A DNA stretch of 5,906 nucleotides from Gammaproteobacteria bacterium (GTDB lineage: Bacteria > Pseudomonadota > Gammaproteobacteria > Steroidobacterales > Steroidobacteraceae), in NCBI GenBank assembly GCA_003156695.1, contig PMHN01000104.1:1-5906 (forward strand), written 5' to 3'. Each line of letters begins with the position of its first letter. Position 1 is the stretch's first letter. The notes beneath the pieces were generated by a model, which saw only the letters and a program-made list of their open reading frames with translations, did no database searches and was not told the origin of the DNA. The position numbers were made by a program, and so were the translations under genes. Below, piece by piece: positions 1 to 5,015 of the stretch.

Positions 1-597
1 CGCTTCCGCAAGCTGCGCAAGACGGTCCGCAAGCTGCCGACGAACGCCTCGATGGAGGAATTCCACGTGGTGCGCCGGCGCGCGAAGCAACTGCGTTACG
101 CGATCGAATCCGGCGCCCGTATGTTCGGCAAACCCGCGGAAGAGATCCTCAAGGCGTTACGCCGCATGCAGGAGAGGCTGGGCGCACACCAGGACGCTCA
201 CATGGCGAAGCACCGCCTCGCAATGCTCGCCGAGGATTGCGGCAACGGCCTCCCCCCGGCGACCTTGTTCCTCATGGGTCGTCTCGCGGAGCGTCAGTCC
301 GAGGTGATCTCGCAGGCGAGCAAGACGCTCAGCCGCTCGTGGCGCCGGGTACGCGGCAAGCGCTGGAAAGCAATGCGCAGCCGGCTTGGCGAGTTGAGTG
401 CTCGCGCGCCTGCCCCGCGGCGCGTTAACTCCACGGCCGCGCGCGCTGCGGTCACGGTCGTCCCGGCCGCCTCACCAGTGCAGGCGCCGGCGGCGGCATC
501 CACCATCGCGGTGGCAGCACCCGGCGATGCTGTTGCCACACCGACCAGCGCACCCGAACGCGTGAGCGAGCCGGAACGGCGGTCGCTCAAGCACTGA
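1..597 (+). CDS. CHAD-domain protein, C-terminal part (5' end outside window)
   Basis: The frame is open from base 1 to the TGA at 595-597, giving 198 visible residues of a longer protein. CHAD domains are all-helical, His/Arg/Lys-rich modules known to bind polyphosphate and often found with polyphosphate or triphosphate-tunnel enzymes. Visible signs are the very basic start (RFRKLRKTVRKLP), a helix with H22, R25-R27, K29, R32 and Y33 (the 'RRRAKQLRYAIE' pattern typical of CHAD), and the following LKALRRMQERLGAHQDA segment at about residues 50-66, which matches the 'lk.LQ..LG..rDa' element of the family. Residues from about 125 to the end are a low-complexity Ala/Pro/Val/Thr tail, probably disordered. 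An internal ATG at 52 falls inside the domain and is not a credible start. It lies 21 bp upstream of sixA on the same strand, so co-transcription is likely. Family assignment is solid; the N-terminal architecture (for example a CYTH domain) cannot be seen. Confidence 0.85.
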   Translation, partial: RFRKLRKTVRKLPTNASMEEFHVVRRRAKQLRYAIESGARMFGKPAEEILKALRRMQERLGAHQDAHMAKHRLAMLAEDCGNGLPPATLFLMGRLAERQSEVISQASKTLSRSWRRVRGKRWKAMRSRLGELSARAPAPRRVNSTAARAAVTVVPAASPVQAPAAASTIAVAAPGDAVATPTSAPERVSEPERRSLKH

Positions 598-618
598 AGG
601 CCAGATAAGCGCGCCGGC

Positions 619-1116
619 ATGGAGCTCATCATCGTCCGCCACGCGATTGCCTTCGAACGCGATACGCACCGCTGGCCCGACGATGAAGATCGCCCGCTGT
701 CCGCGCGCGGCATGGCGCGGGCCCGTAAGGCGGCCCTGGGACTAAAGGGGATCATGCAACGCCCGACGCGGGTTCTGACGAGTCCGTTGCTGCGCGCGCG
801 GCAGACCGCAGCGATCCTCACCCAGGTTGCCGGATGGCCACGCGCCATTGCGTGTCCGCAGCTTATGCCGGGAACACCACCGCGGGAGCTGCTCACGCTC
901 ATCGGCCGCGGCCGGGACGAGCGCCTCGCCGTAATTGGACACGAGCCTGGGCTCGGACACCTCGCGAGCGTGTGTCTGCCGGGCAGTGCTGCCACCGCAG
1001 CGCTGTCATTCAGGAAGATGGGCGCCGCGTTGCTTGAGTTTAAGGACGCGCCGCGAGCCGGACGCGGTGAACTCGTGTGGTTCCTGCCGCCGCGGGTGCT
1101 GCGCGCCGCGCGTTGA
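619..1116 (+). CDS. sixA: SixA-type phosphohistidine phosphatase (histidine phosphatase superfamily)
   Basis: This is a 165-aa cytoplasmic protein, close to the length of E. coli SixA (about 161 aa). SixA removes phosphate from phosphohistidine, first described on the ArcB HPt domain and later linked to the nitrogen phosphotransferase system. The N-terminus MELIIVRHA carries the R7-H8 catalytic pair (RHA in place of the common RHG). The LTSPLLRARQTA segment at 53-64 supplies the conserved phosphate-binding Arg (R59), and the VIGHEPGLGHL segment at 105-115 supplies the second catalytic His (H108). RPLSARG at 25-31 is also typical of the subfamily. No strong Shine-Dalgarno sequence is visible; the nearest purine run, AAGG, overlaps the stop of the CHAD gene, which may mean translational coupling. 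The substrate here is unknown. The CHAD neighbour suggests a polyphosphate-related setting, which is inference. Confidence 0.9.
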   Translation: MELIIVRHAIAFERDTHRWPDDEDRPLSARGMARARKAALGLKGIMQRPTRVLTSPLLRARQTAAILTQVAGWPRAIACPQLMPGTPPRELLTLIGRGRDERLAVIGHEPGLGHLASVCLPGSAATAALSFRKMGAALLEFKDAPRAGRGELVWFLPPRVLRAAR

Positions 1117-1117
1117 T

Positions 1118-2710
1118 TCAGTGCGCCCCTGATGCCGCGCCACCACCAGCGCCACCGCGTATCGGGTGCGCAAGCCAGACGAGGAAGATCAGCCCGAGAA
1201 AGATCACCGCCGAGACATAAAAGATGTCGTTCGCGGACAGCATGAAGGCCTGGTTGTCGACGAGCCGGTTGATCAGCTCATAGCTCTGGGTGGTCCCCAT
1301 CCCGCTGGCGTGCAGCTGTGACAGGGTCTGCGCCGCCACCGGGTCATTTGGTGTCAGCCGCTCGACTAGCTGCGCGTGATGCAGCGTCGCGCGCCGATCC
1401 CATAGCGTGGTGGTGATCGAGGTGCCGAACGAGCCGGCACTGATGCGTGCAAAATTCGACAGCCCGGAGGCGGCCGGAATGCGCTCCGGAGGCAGGCCGT
1501 TCAGGGTGAGCGCCATGAGCGGGATGAAGAATGCGGCCATGCCGGCGCCCTGGATGATCGTGGGCACAAGCAGTGTGCCGAGGGTGGCGTTGGTGTTGAA
1601 ATTCGCGCGCATGAACAGCACCAGCGAGAACACCGCAAACGAGATGGTCACGAGGATGCGCGGATCGACGCGGTCCGAGAAGCGCCCCACGAACGGCGTG
1701 AACACCATCGCCAGGATGCCCACCGGCGCGAGCACCAGACCGGCAAGCGTCGCCGTGTAGCCCATGTACTGCTGCAACCACAGCGGCAGCAGCACCACAT
1801 TGCCGAAATACAATCCGTAGGCGGACAGCAGCGCCACGGTGGCGACCCAGAAGTTGCGGCGGCGGAAGAGCGTGAGGTCGACGATCGGGTGCTCCTCGGT
1901 GATCTCCCAGATGAGGAAGATCACGAACGCGACCAGCGTCACACAGGCGAGCGCGATGATGGTCGAGGAATTGAACCAGTCCAGATCCTTGCCCTTGTCC
2001 AGCATGACCTGCATCGAACCCACCCAGATGACGAGCAGTCCCAGACCCACGGTGTCCACCGGCACTTTCGCAGTCGCGGTCTCGCGCTTGTGGTAGATGC
2101 CCCAGGTCACGAGCGCCGCGACAATACCGACCGGTACGTTGATGTAGAAAATCCACGGCCAGGAAATGTTGTCGGTGATCCAGCCGCCCAGCAGCGGCCC
2201 CACCACCGGCGCCACCAGCGTAGTCATCGCCCACATGGCAAGCGCGGTGCCGGCACGGCTCCTCGGGTAGCTGGACAGCAGCAGGGACTGCGACAAGGGA
2301 ATCATCGGGCCGGCGACCGCGCCCTGCAGAACGCGGAACAGGATCAGGAGCGACAGCGTCGGTGCGAGCGCGCACAGGAACGAGGCGATGACGAACAGCA
2401 CCACGGAGGCGAGGAACAGTCGCACCTGTCCGAAGCGGCGCGTGAGCCAGCCGGTCAGCGGCAGCGAGATTGCGTTGGCGACACCAAACGAGGTGATGAC
2501 CCAGGTGCCCTGGTCCGGGGATACGCCCAGATCGCCGGCGATGGCCGGAATCGACACGTTGGCAATCGAGGTGTCGAGCACGTTCATGAACGTCGCGAGC
2601 GACAAGGCGATCGTGCCGAGCACGAGCGTCGAGCCGACGAGCGGCGGCAGCGCGGCGGGGCCCGCATTGGCCCCGCCGGTCACCGGTCTGTCAGCGTTCT
2701 TCTCGGCCAT
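1118..2710 (-). CDS. emrB: EmrB-type MFS multidrug efflux pump (DHA2 family, 14 TM)
   Basis: This 530-aa inner-membrane protein is slightly longer than E. coli EmrB (about 512 aa). DHA2 pumps use the proton gradient to export hydrophobic drugs and, with EmrA and an outer-membrane channel, move them across both membranes. Many hydrophobic helices are visible, consistent with 14 TM. The first helix carries the D1 signature LDTSIANVSIPAI (residues 45-57). Motif A is G87-W-L-T-R-R-F-G-Q-V-R97, motif B is RVLQG at 126-130, and motif C is G171-P-L-L-G-G176 with W177 and D180, the antiporter signature. The N-terminal 25 residues are polar and the C-terminus is a short Gly/Ala tail. The ATG at 2710 is 37 bp after the emrA stop and has only a weak ribosome-binding sequence, so coupling to emrA translation is plausible. 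Substrates cannot be deduced from the sequence. Confidence 0.93.
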   Translation of the reverse strand: MAEKNADRPVTGGANAGPAALPPLVGSTLVLGTIALSLATFMNVLDTSIANVSIPAIAGDLGVSPDQGTWVITSFGVANAISLPLTGWLTRRFGQVRLFLASVVLFVIASFLCALAPTLSLLILFRVLQGAVAGPMIPLSQSLLLSSYPRSRAGTALAMWAMTTLVAPVVGPLLGGWITDNISWPWIFYINVPVGIVAALVTWGIYHKRETATAKVPVDTVGLGLLVIWVGSMQVMLDKGKDLDWFNSSTIIALACVTLVAFVIFLIWEITEEHPIVDLTLFRRRNFWVATVALLSAYGLYFGNVVLLPLWLQQYMGYTATLAGLVLAPVGILAMVFTPFVGRFSDRVDPRILVTISFAVFSLVLFMRANFNTNATLGTLLVPTIIQGAGMAAFFIPLMALTLNGLPPERIPAASGLSNFARISAGSFGTSITTTLWDRRATLHHAQLVERLTPNDPVAAQTLSQLHASGMGTTQSYELINRLVDNQAFMLSANDIFYVSAVIFLGLIFLVWLAHPIRGGAGGGAASGAH

Positions 2711-2728
2711 GAACTTTCAATCCGTCTC

Positions 2729-2746
2729 GCCTGCAGCGCCTGCAGC
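2729..2746. repeat. Tandem 9-bp repeat between emrA and emrB
   Basis: GCCTGCAGC occurs twice in direct tandem in the 37-bp gap between the emrA stop and the emrB start. Each unit contains the palindrome CTGCAG, so the two copies can also form a hairpin of six base pairs with a CGC loop. The unit could vary in copy number and so alter the spacing or folding upstream of emrB. No effect is shown by the sequence itself. Confidence 0.5.
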
Positions 2747-2747
2747 T

Positions 2748-4007
2748 TCAGTGCAGATGGCGCGCCGCGCCCGGGATGTGGGCCACAGGCAAACGCGCGC
2801 TGGCGAGCAGGTCAGGTCCGGGCGCCATTCCCCTGGTAACGGCGGGCGCGGGGCCGGACAGGTTCGCGGCGATGATGACGTGCACGCGTGCATCCGCCTG
2901 CGCATCACCGGTACCAAACACGTCGGTGGACCAGGCCGCGGCATTGCTGGCCACCTGCGGCATGCGTCCGCCACCGCCGTTGCTGACGTCGACGACGGCT
3001 TTCATGGACAGCCCGATCTGCAGCGGGTGTGCCGCGATTTCCCGTGGGTCGAGCGCAATGCGCACCGGCACGCGCTGTACGATCTTGATCCAGTTGCCGG
3101 TCGCGTTCTGCGCCGGCAACAACGAAAACGCAGCTCCCGTGCCGGCGCCGAAGCCGGCGACCGAGCCGTGAAACACGACCTGCGTGCCGTACAGATCGGC
3201 GGTGAGCGTCACCGGCTGCCCGAGGCGCATGCGCTCGAGCTGCGGCTCCTTGAAGTTCGCGTCGACCCATACCTCATCGAGCGGCACCACCGCCATGAGC
3301 GGAGTGCCCGGACTCACGCGCTGCCCGAGCTGCACGTTGCGGCGCGCTACAAAGCCGGATACCGGCGCCGCCAATTCCGTGCGTGCCAGCGTGAGATAGG
3401 CGCTGCGCACCGCGGCGGCCGCATCGCGCACCTGTGGGTGATTCTCGAGGGTCGTGCCGTCCACGCGCGCGCGGTTGGCCGCGAGCTGCTGCCGCGCCGC
3501 CAGCTGGCCCGCCTGGGCGCCCCTCACGGCATCCGTGGCGTGCTGCAGCTCCTCACCGGACACGGCGCCTGAGGCTCCGAGCTGCCGGCGCCGCGCGAGA
3601 TCACTCTGCGCGGCGGCCAGATCAGTATCGCGCACCTGCACGTCCGCCTGCAGCTGCGCGCTGGTGGCGAAGAGGTTGCGGACATCGCGTACCGTGCGGG
3701 CGAGCTGCGCTTCGGCCTGGTCGAGCGCCACCTTCGCGTCCGCCTGATCGAGTCGCACCAGCGCCTGGCCGGCTTTCACGAACTGCGTGTCGTCGGCGCC
3801 TATCGCCACCACCGTCCCGGAGATCTGTGGGGTGATCTGCACCACGTTGCCGCCGACGTAGGCGTCATCCGTGCTCTGGTAGAAACGCAATACCTCTGCC
3901 CAATACACACCATAGATAATCCCGATAACGGCGAAGGCGCCGCCGGCGATGCTCAGCCAGAGCCAGCGTTTGCTGGCGGCGGATGTTGGTTCGGTATTCG
4001 TGCTCAT
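2748..4007 (-). CDS. emrA: EmrA/HlyD-type periplasmic adaptor (membrane fusion protein)
   Basis: This 419-aa adaptor joins the EmrB pump to an outer-membrane channel. A polar N-terminal tail is followed by one membrane anchor (about residues 15-36). Next comes STDDAYVGG at 45-53, a hallmark of EmrA proteins. The first lipoyl half is at about 55-90 (ITPQISGTV, VKAGQALVRLD). A long Ala/Gln/Arg-rich alpha-helical hairpin, probably coiled coil, covers about 90-205. The second lipoyl half is at about 210-242 (ELAAPVSGFV, GQRVSPGTPLMAVV). The beta-barrel domain starts with VWVDANFKEPQL at 246-257. It is longer than E. coli EmrA (390 aa), mainly through a Pro/Ala-rich C-terminal tail. The ATG start is supported by an AAGGA ribosome-binding site on the - strand (4013-4017) five bases upstream. 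It sits between marR and emrB with 37-bp gaps on each side. Confidence 0.93.
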   Translation of the reverse strand: MSTNTEPTSAASKRWLWLSIAGGAFAVIGIIYGVYWAEVLRFYQSTDDAYVGGNVVQITPQISGTVVAIGADDTQFVKAGQALVRLDQADAKVALDQAEAQLARTVRDVRNLFATSAQLQADVQVRDTDLAAAQSDLARRRQLGASGAVSGEELQHATDAVRGAQAGQLAARQQLAANRARVDGTTLENHPQVRDAAAAVRSAYLTLARTELAAPVSGFVARRNVQLGQRVSPGTPLMAVVPLDEVWVDANFKEPQLERMRLGQPVTLTADLYGTQVVFHGSVAGFGAGTGAAFSLLPAQNATGNWIKIVQRVPVRIALDPREIAAHPLQIGLSMKAVVDVSNGGGGRMPQVASNAAAWSTDVFGTGDAQADARVHVIIAANLSGPAPAVTRGMAPGPDLLASARLPVAHIPGAARHLH

Positions 4008-4031
4008 GATTGTCCTTAAAGAAAATCCCGT

Positions 4032-4044
4032 TACGCGGCGCGTA
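4032..4044 (-). repeat. Short inverted repeat between marR and emrA
   Basis: TACGC and GCGTA form a perfect five-base-pair stem with a GGC loop directly after the marR stop codon. No U-tract follows, so it is not a standard terminator. It could at most act as an RNA-processing or stability element in the operon transcript. Confidence 0.25.
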
Positions 4045-4515
4045 TCAGCTTTGGGCGTTCTCCAGCATGCGAGCGAGAAAGCCCTCGAGCTCGCGCGCTT
4101 CGGTCCTGGTGAAGCCGCGCAGAAAACGGTTCAGCACGCTCATCGAGATCTCGCGCATGCGCGGGAATGCCGCCCTGCCCTCGTCCGTCAGCTCCAGGTA
4201 GGTCAGACGCCGGTCATGCGTGCAGCGGGCGCGGCTGATCAGCTTCTTGGCTTCCAGCCGGTCCACCATGCGCGTCATGGCGCCCGCGTCGTACGAGATG
4301 CCCTTGCACAGGTCCGATGCGGACATCCGCTCCTCGCCCGTGGCGAGGGTCGCGATGACAATGAATTGCGCGGCGCTCAGTTCCAGTGGCGCGAGACGCT
4401 TGTCGGCCGCCAGCTCCCGATCGAGCGCGGCCAGCAGTTCGGTCCGCACCCGGTTCAGCAGCGACCCCGCGCCCTTGCGGGGCTGGTAGCTGCTGCTGTC
4501 GTAAATCTCGCTCAT
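4045..4515 (-). CDS. emrR: MarR-family transcriptional repressor of the emrAB operon
   Basis: This is a 156-aa winged-helix regulator of usual MarR length. MarR proteins are dimers that bind palindromic operators and release DNA when small phenolic or drug-like ligands bind. Helices at about 14-60 form the dimer and ligand region. The DNA-binding part runs from about 65: SASDLCKGIS, then the recognition helix around DAGAMTRMVDRLEAK (76-90), then a wing with the conserved D101-R102-R103 and the LTDEGR end at 109-114. The helix and wing residues are intact, so the protein looks functional. The ATG at 4515 is preferred because GAGAGG stands just upstream; a GTG at 4581 would add 22 residues rich in Arg that are unlike the family. 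It is first in an operon with emrA and emrB, the order of E. coli emrRAB, so it probably represses itself and the pump. The symbol is by position and family. Confidence 0.9.
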   Translation of the reverse strand: MSEIYDSSSYQPRKGAGSLLNRVRTELLAALDRELAADKRLAPLELSAAQFIVIATLATGEERMSASDLCKGISYDAGAMTRMVDRLEAKKLISRARCTHDRRLTYLELTDEGRAAFPRMREISMSVLNRFLRGFTRTEARELEGFLARMLENAQS

Positions 4516-4520
4516 GTCAG

Positions 4521-4526
4521 CCTCTC
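4521..4526 (-). promoter_or_regulatory. Ribosome-binding site of marR/emrR
   Basis: The - strand reads GAGAGG followed by CTGAC and the ATG at 4515, a five-base spacing. This purine-rich stretch is what favours the ATG at 4515 over the upstream GTG at 4581. Confidence 0.65.
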
Positions 4527-4549
4527 GGGAAATCTCCCGTCCGGGGGAG
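4521..4549 (-). promoter_or_regulatory. Alternative hairpins in the marR leader RNA
   Basis: In the transcript, CGGGA (4539-4535) can pair with TCCCG (4530-4526) around a four-base loop, ending at the first base of the ribosome-binding site. The overlapping GGGAG (4538-4534) can instead pair with the upstream CTCCC (4549-4545) around a six-base loop. The two cannot form together because they share bases 4535-4538. Each stem is only five base pairs, so a regulatory role is speculative. Confidence 0.25.
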
Positions 4550-4579
4550 CGGCGCGCTCTCAGGTGGAGCATGCCCTGC

Positions 4580-4608
4580 ACATTACTTGCCTAGGCTGAT
4601 GTTGTCAA
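4580..4608 (-). promoter_or_regulatory. Predicted sigma-70 promoter of the marR-emrA-emrB operon
   Basis: On the - strand a perfect -35 box TTGACA (4608-4603) is followed by a 17-bp spacer and TAATGT (4585-4580), which matches three of six positions of the -10 consensus, including T1, A2 and T6. Transcription would start near 4573, giving a leader of about 58 nt before the marR ATG. The -35 and spacing are strong; the -10 is weak, as is common for regulated promoters. Confidence 0.6.
4582..4600. promoter_or_regulatory. Candidate MarR operator, marO-like
   Basis: The + strand reads ATTACTTGCCTAGGCTGAT. Its centre GCCTAGGC (4589-4596) is a perfect 8-bp palindrome. The stretch ACTTGCCTAGGC differs at one of twelve bases from ACTTGCCTGGGC, the core of E. 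coli marO site I as I recall it. It lies between the -35 and -10 boxes of the operon promoter, the same relative place as marO site I, so a bound repressor would block RNA polymerase. The outer arms beyond the 8-bp core match poorly. Function is inferred from position and similarity. Confidence 0.55.
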
Positions 4609-4616
4609 CGAGTTAA

Positions 4617-4628
4617 CTGCCGCGGCAG
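4617..4628. repeat. Perfect 12-bp palindrome upstream of the -35 box
   Basis: CTGCCGCGGCAG is identical on both strands and ends 9 bp upstream of the predicted -35 box of the efflux operon. Immediately beside it are GTTAAC (4612-4617) and GTCAAC (4604-4609), two near-identical hexamers spaced by two bases, the second overlapping the -35 box. It could be a second operator for the MarR protein or a site for another regulator. In GC-rich DNA a palindrome of this length can also arise by chance. Confidence 0.4.
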
Positions 4629-4712
4629 ATTGAGGGGTGGTGCGGCAGTCCGCAGCCGCGAAACTGTCATACGTGCAGTGCACAATCGCCGTGTGTTTCA
4701 TCGGAAGACGCG

Positions 4713-4955
4713 ATGTCACAGGACCTTGCACCCCTGCGCTGGCGAGCGGCACTGATGCAGGCCGCCCGGCAAACCCTGACCGCGCGCTGGCGCGGCACGC
4801 TCGAGGCGCTCGAGTCGGCGCGCCACGACTATGGCGCGCTGCGTACGTCTCTGACCCTCGACGTACGGGCACTGCGCAAGGCCGCGCAGCGCGTGCACGA
4901 TCTGGAACAACTACGAGCCGTTCTCGCCCGCGAGCTCACCGTTCCACACCTGTAA
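4713..4955 (+). CDS. Small hypothetical helical protein (80 aa)
   Basis: I do not recognise this protein. It starts MSQDLAPLRWRAALMQ and is rich in Ala, Leu and Arg, with spaced Leu/Val/Ala positions such as LRKAAQRVHDLEQLRAVLARE near its end that suggest amphipathic helices or a short coiled coil. It has no signal peptide, membrane segment, Cys pair or known motif. Support for coding comes from GGAAG (4703-4707) five bases before the ATG, from G/C-rich third positions with frequent CTG and CTC, and from its clean place between the divergent marR promoter and the multicopper oxidase. It is divergent from the efflux operon and 60 bp ahead of the oxidase on the same strand. A longer overlapping + strand frame (4637-5152) is less credible. 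A non-coding stretch with chance coding look remains possible. Confidence 0.5.
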   Translation: MSQDLAPLRWRAALMQAARQTLTARWRGTLEALESARHDYGALRTSLTLDVRALRKAAQRVHDLEQLRAVLARELTVPHL

Positions 4956-5015
4956 AGAATTCGCTCGGGGGGCCGCTCATTGCGATTTGCGTGCCGCTGG
5001 TTTTCCATTGCGCCC

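Noticed and set aside
294..995. A 233-aa open frame on the - strand opposite the CHAD and sixA genes
   Set aside because: It spans two recognised + strand genes and has Arg/Ser/Ala-rich composition with no motif.
1344..2375. A 343-aa open frame on the - strand within emrB in another frame
   Set aside because: It is a same-strand shadow of emrB, rich in Arg, His, Gly and Ala; the emrB frame has the transmembrane helices and motifs.
1889..2839. A 316-aa open frame on the + strand opposite emrB
   Set aside because: The translation is a mix of Arg, His, Gln, Asp and Gly typical of a shadow frame, and emrB on the other strand shows full family motifs.
2388..3572. A 394-aa open frame on the + strand across emrA and the start of emrB
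   Set aside because: It lies antisense to two clear genes, its translation is Arg/Ala/Gly/His-rich without any family motif, and long antisense frames are expected in GC-rich coding DNA.
4516..4581. Upstream GTG start (4581) for the MarR protein
   Set aside because: It would begin at the predicted -10 box, ahead of the predicted transcription start, has no supporting ribosome-binding site and adds Arg-rich residues foreign to the family; the ATG at 4515 has GAGAGG in front.
4673..4683. GTGCA-G-TGCAC interrupted palindrome upstream of the small ORF
   Set aside because: Arms of five bases are easily found by chance, and there are no promoter boxes positioned with it to support an operator.
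4956..5015. Possible terminator or promoter between the small ORF and the oxidase
   Set aside because: There is a G-run and a few T residues but no stable hairpin with a U-tract and no convincing -35/-10 pair.
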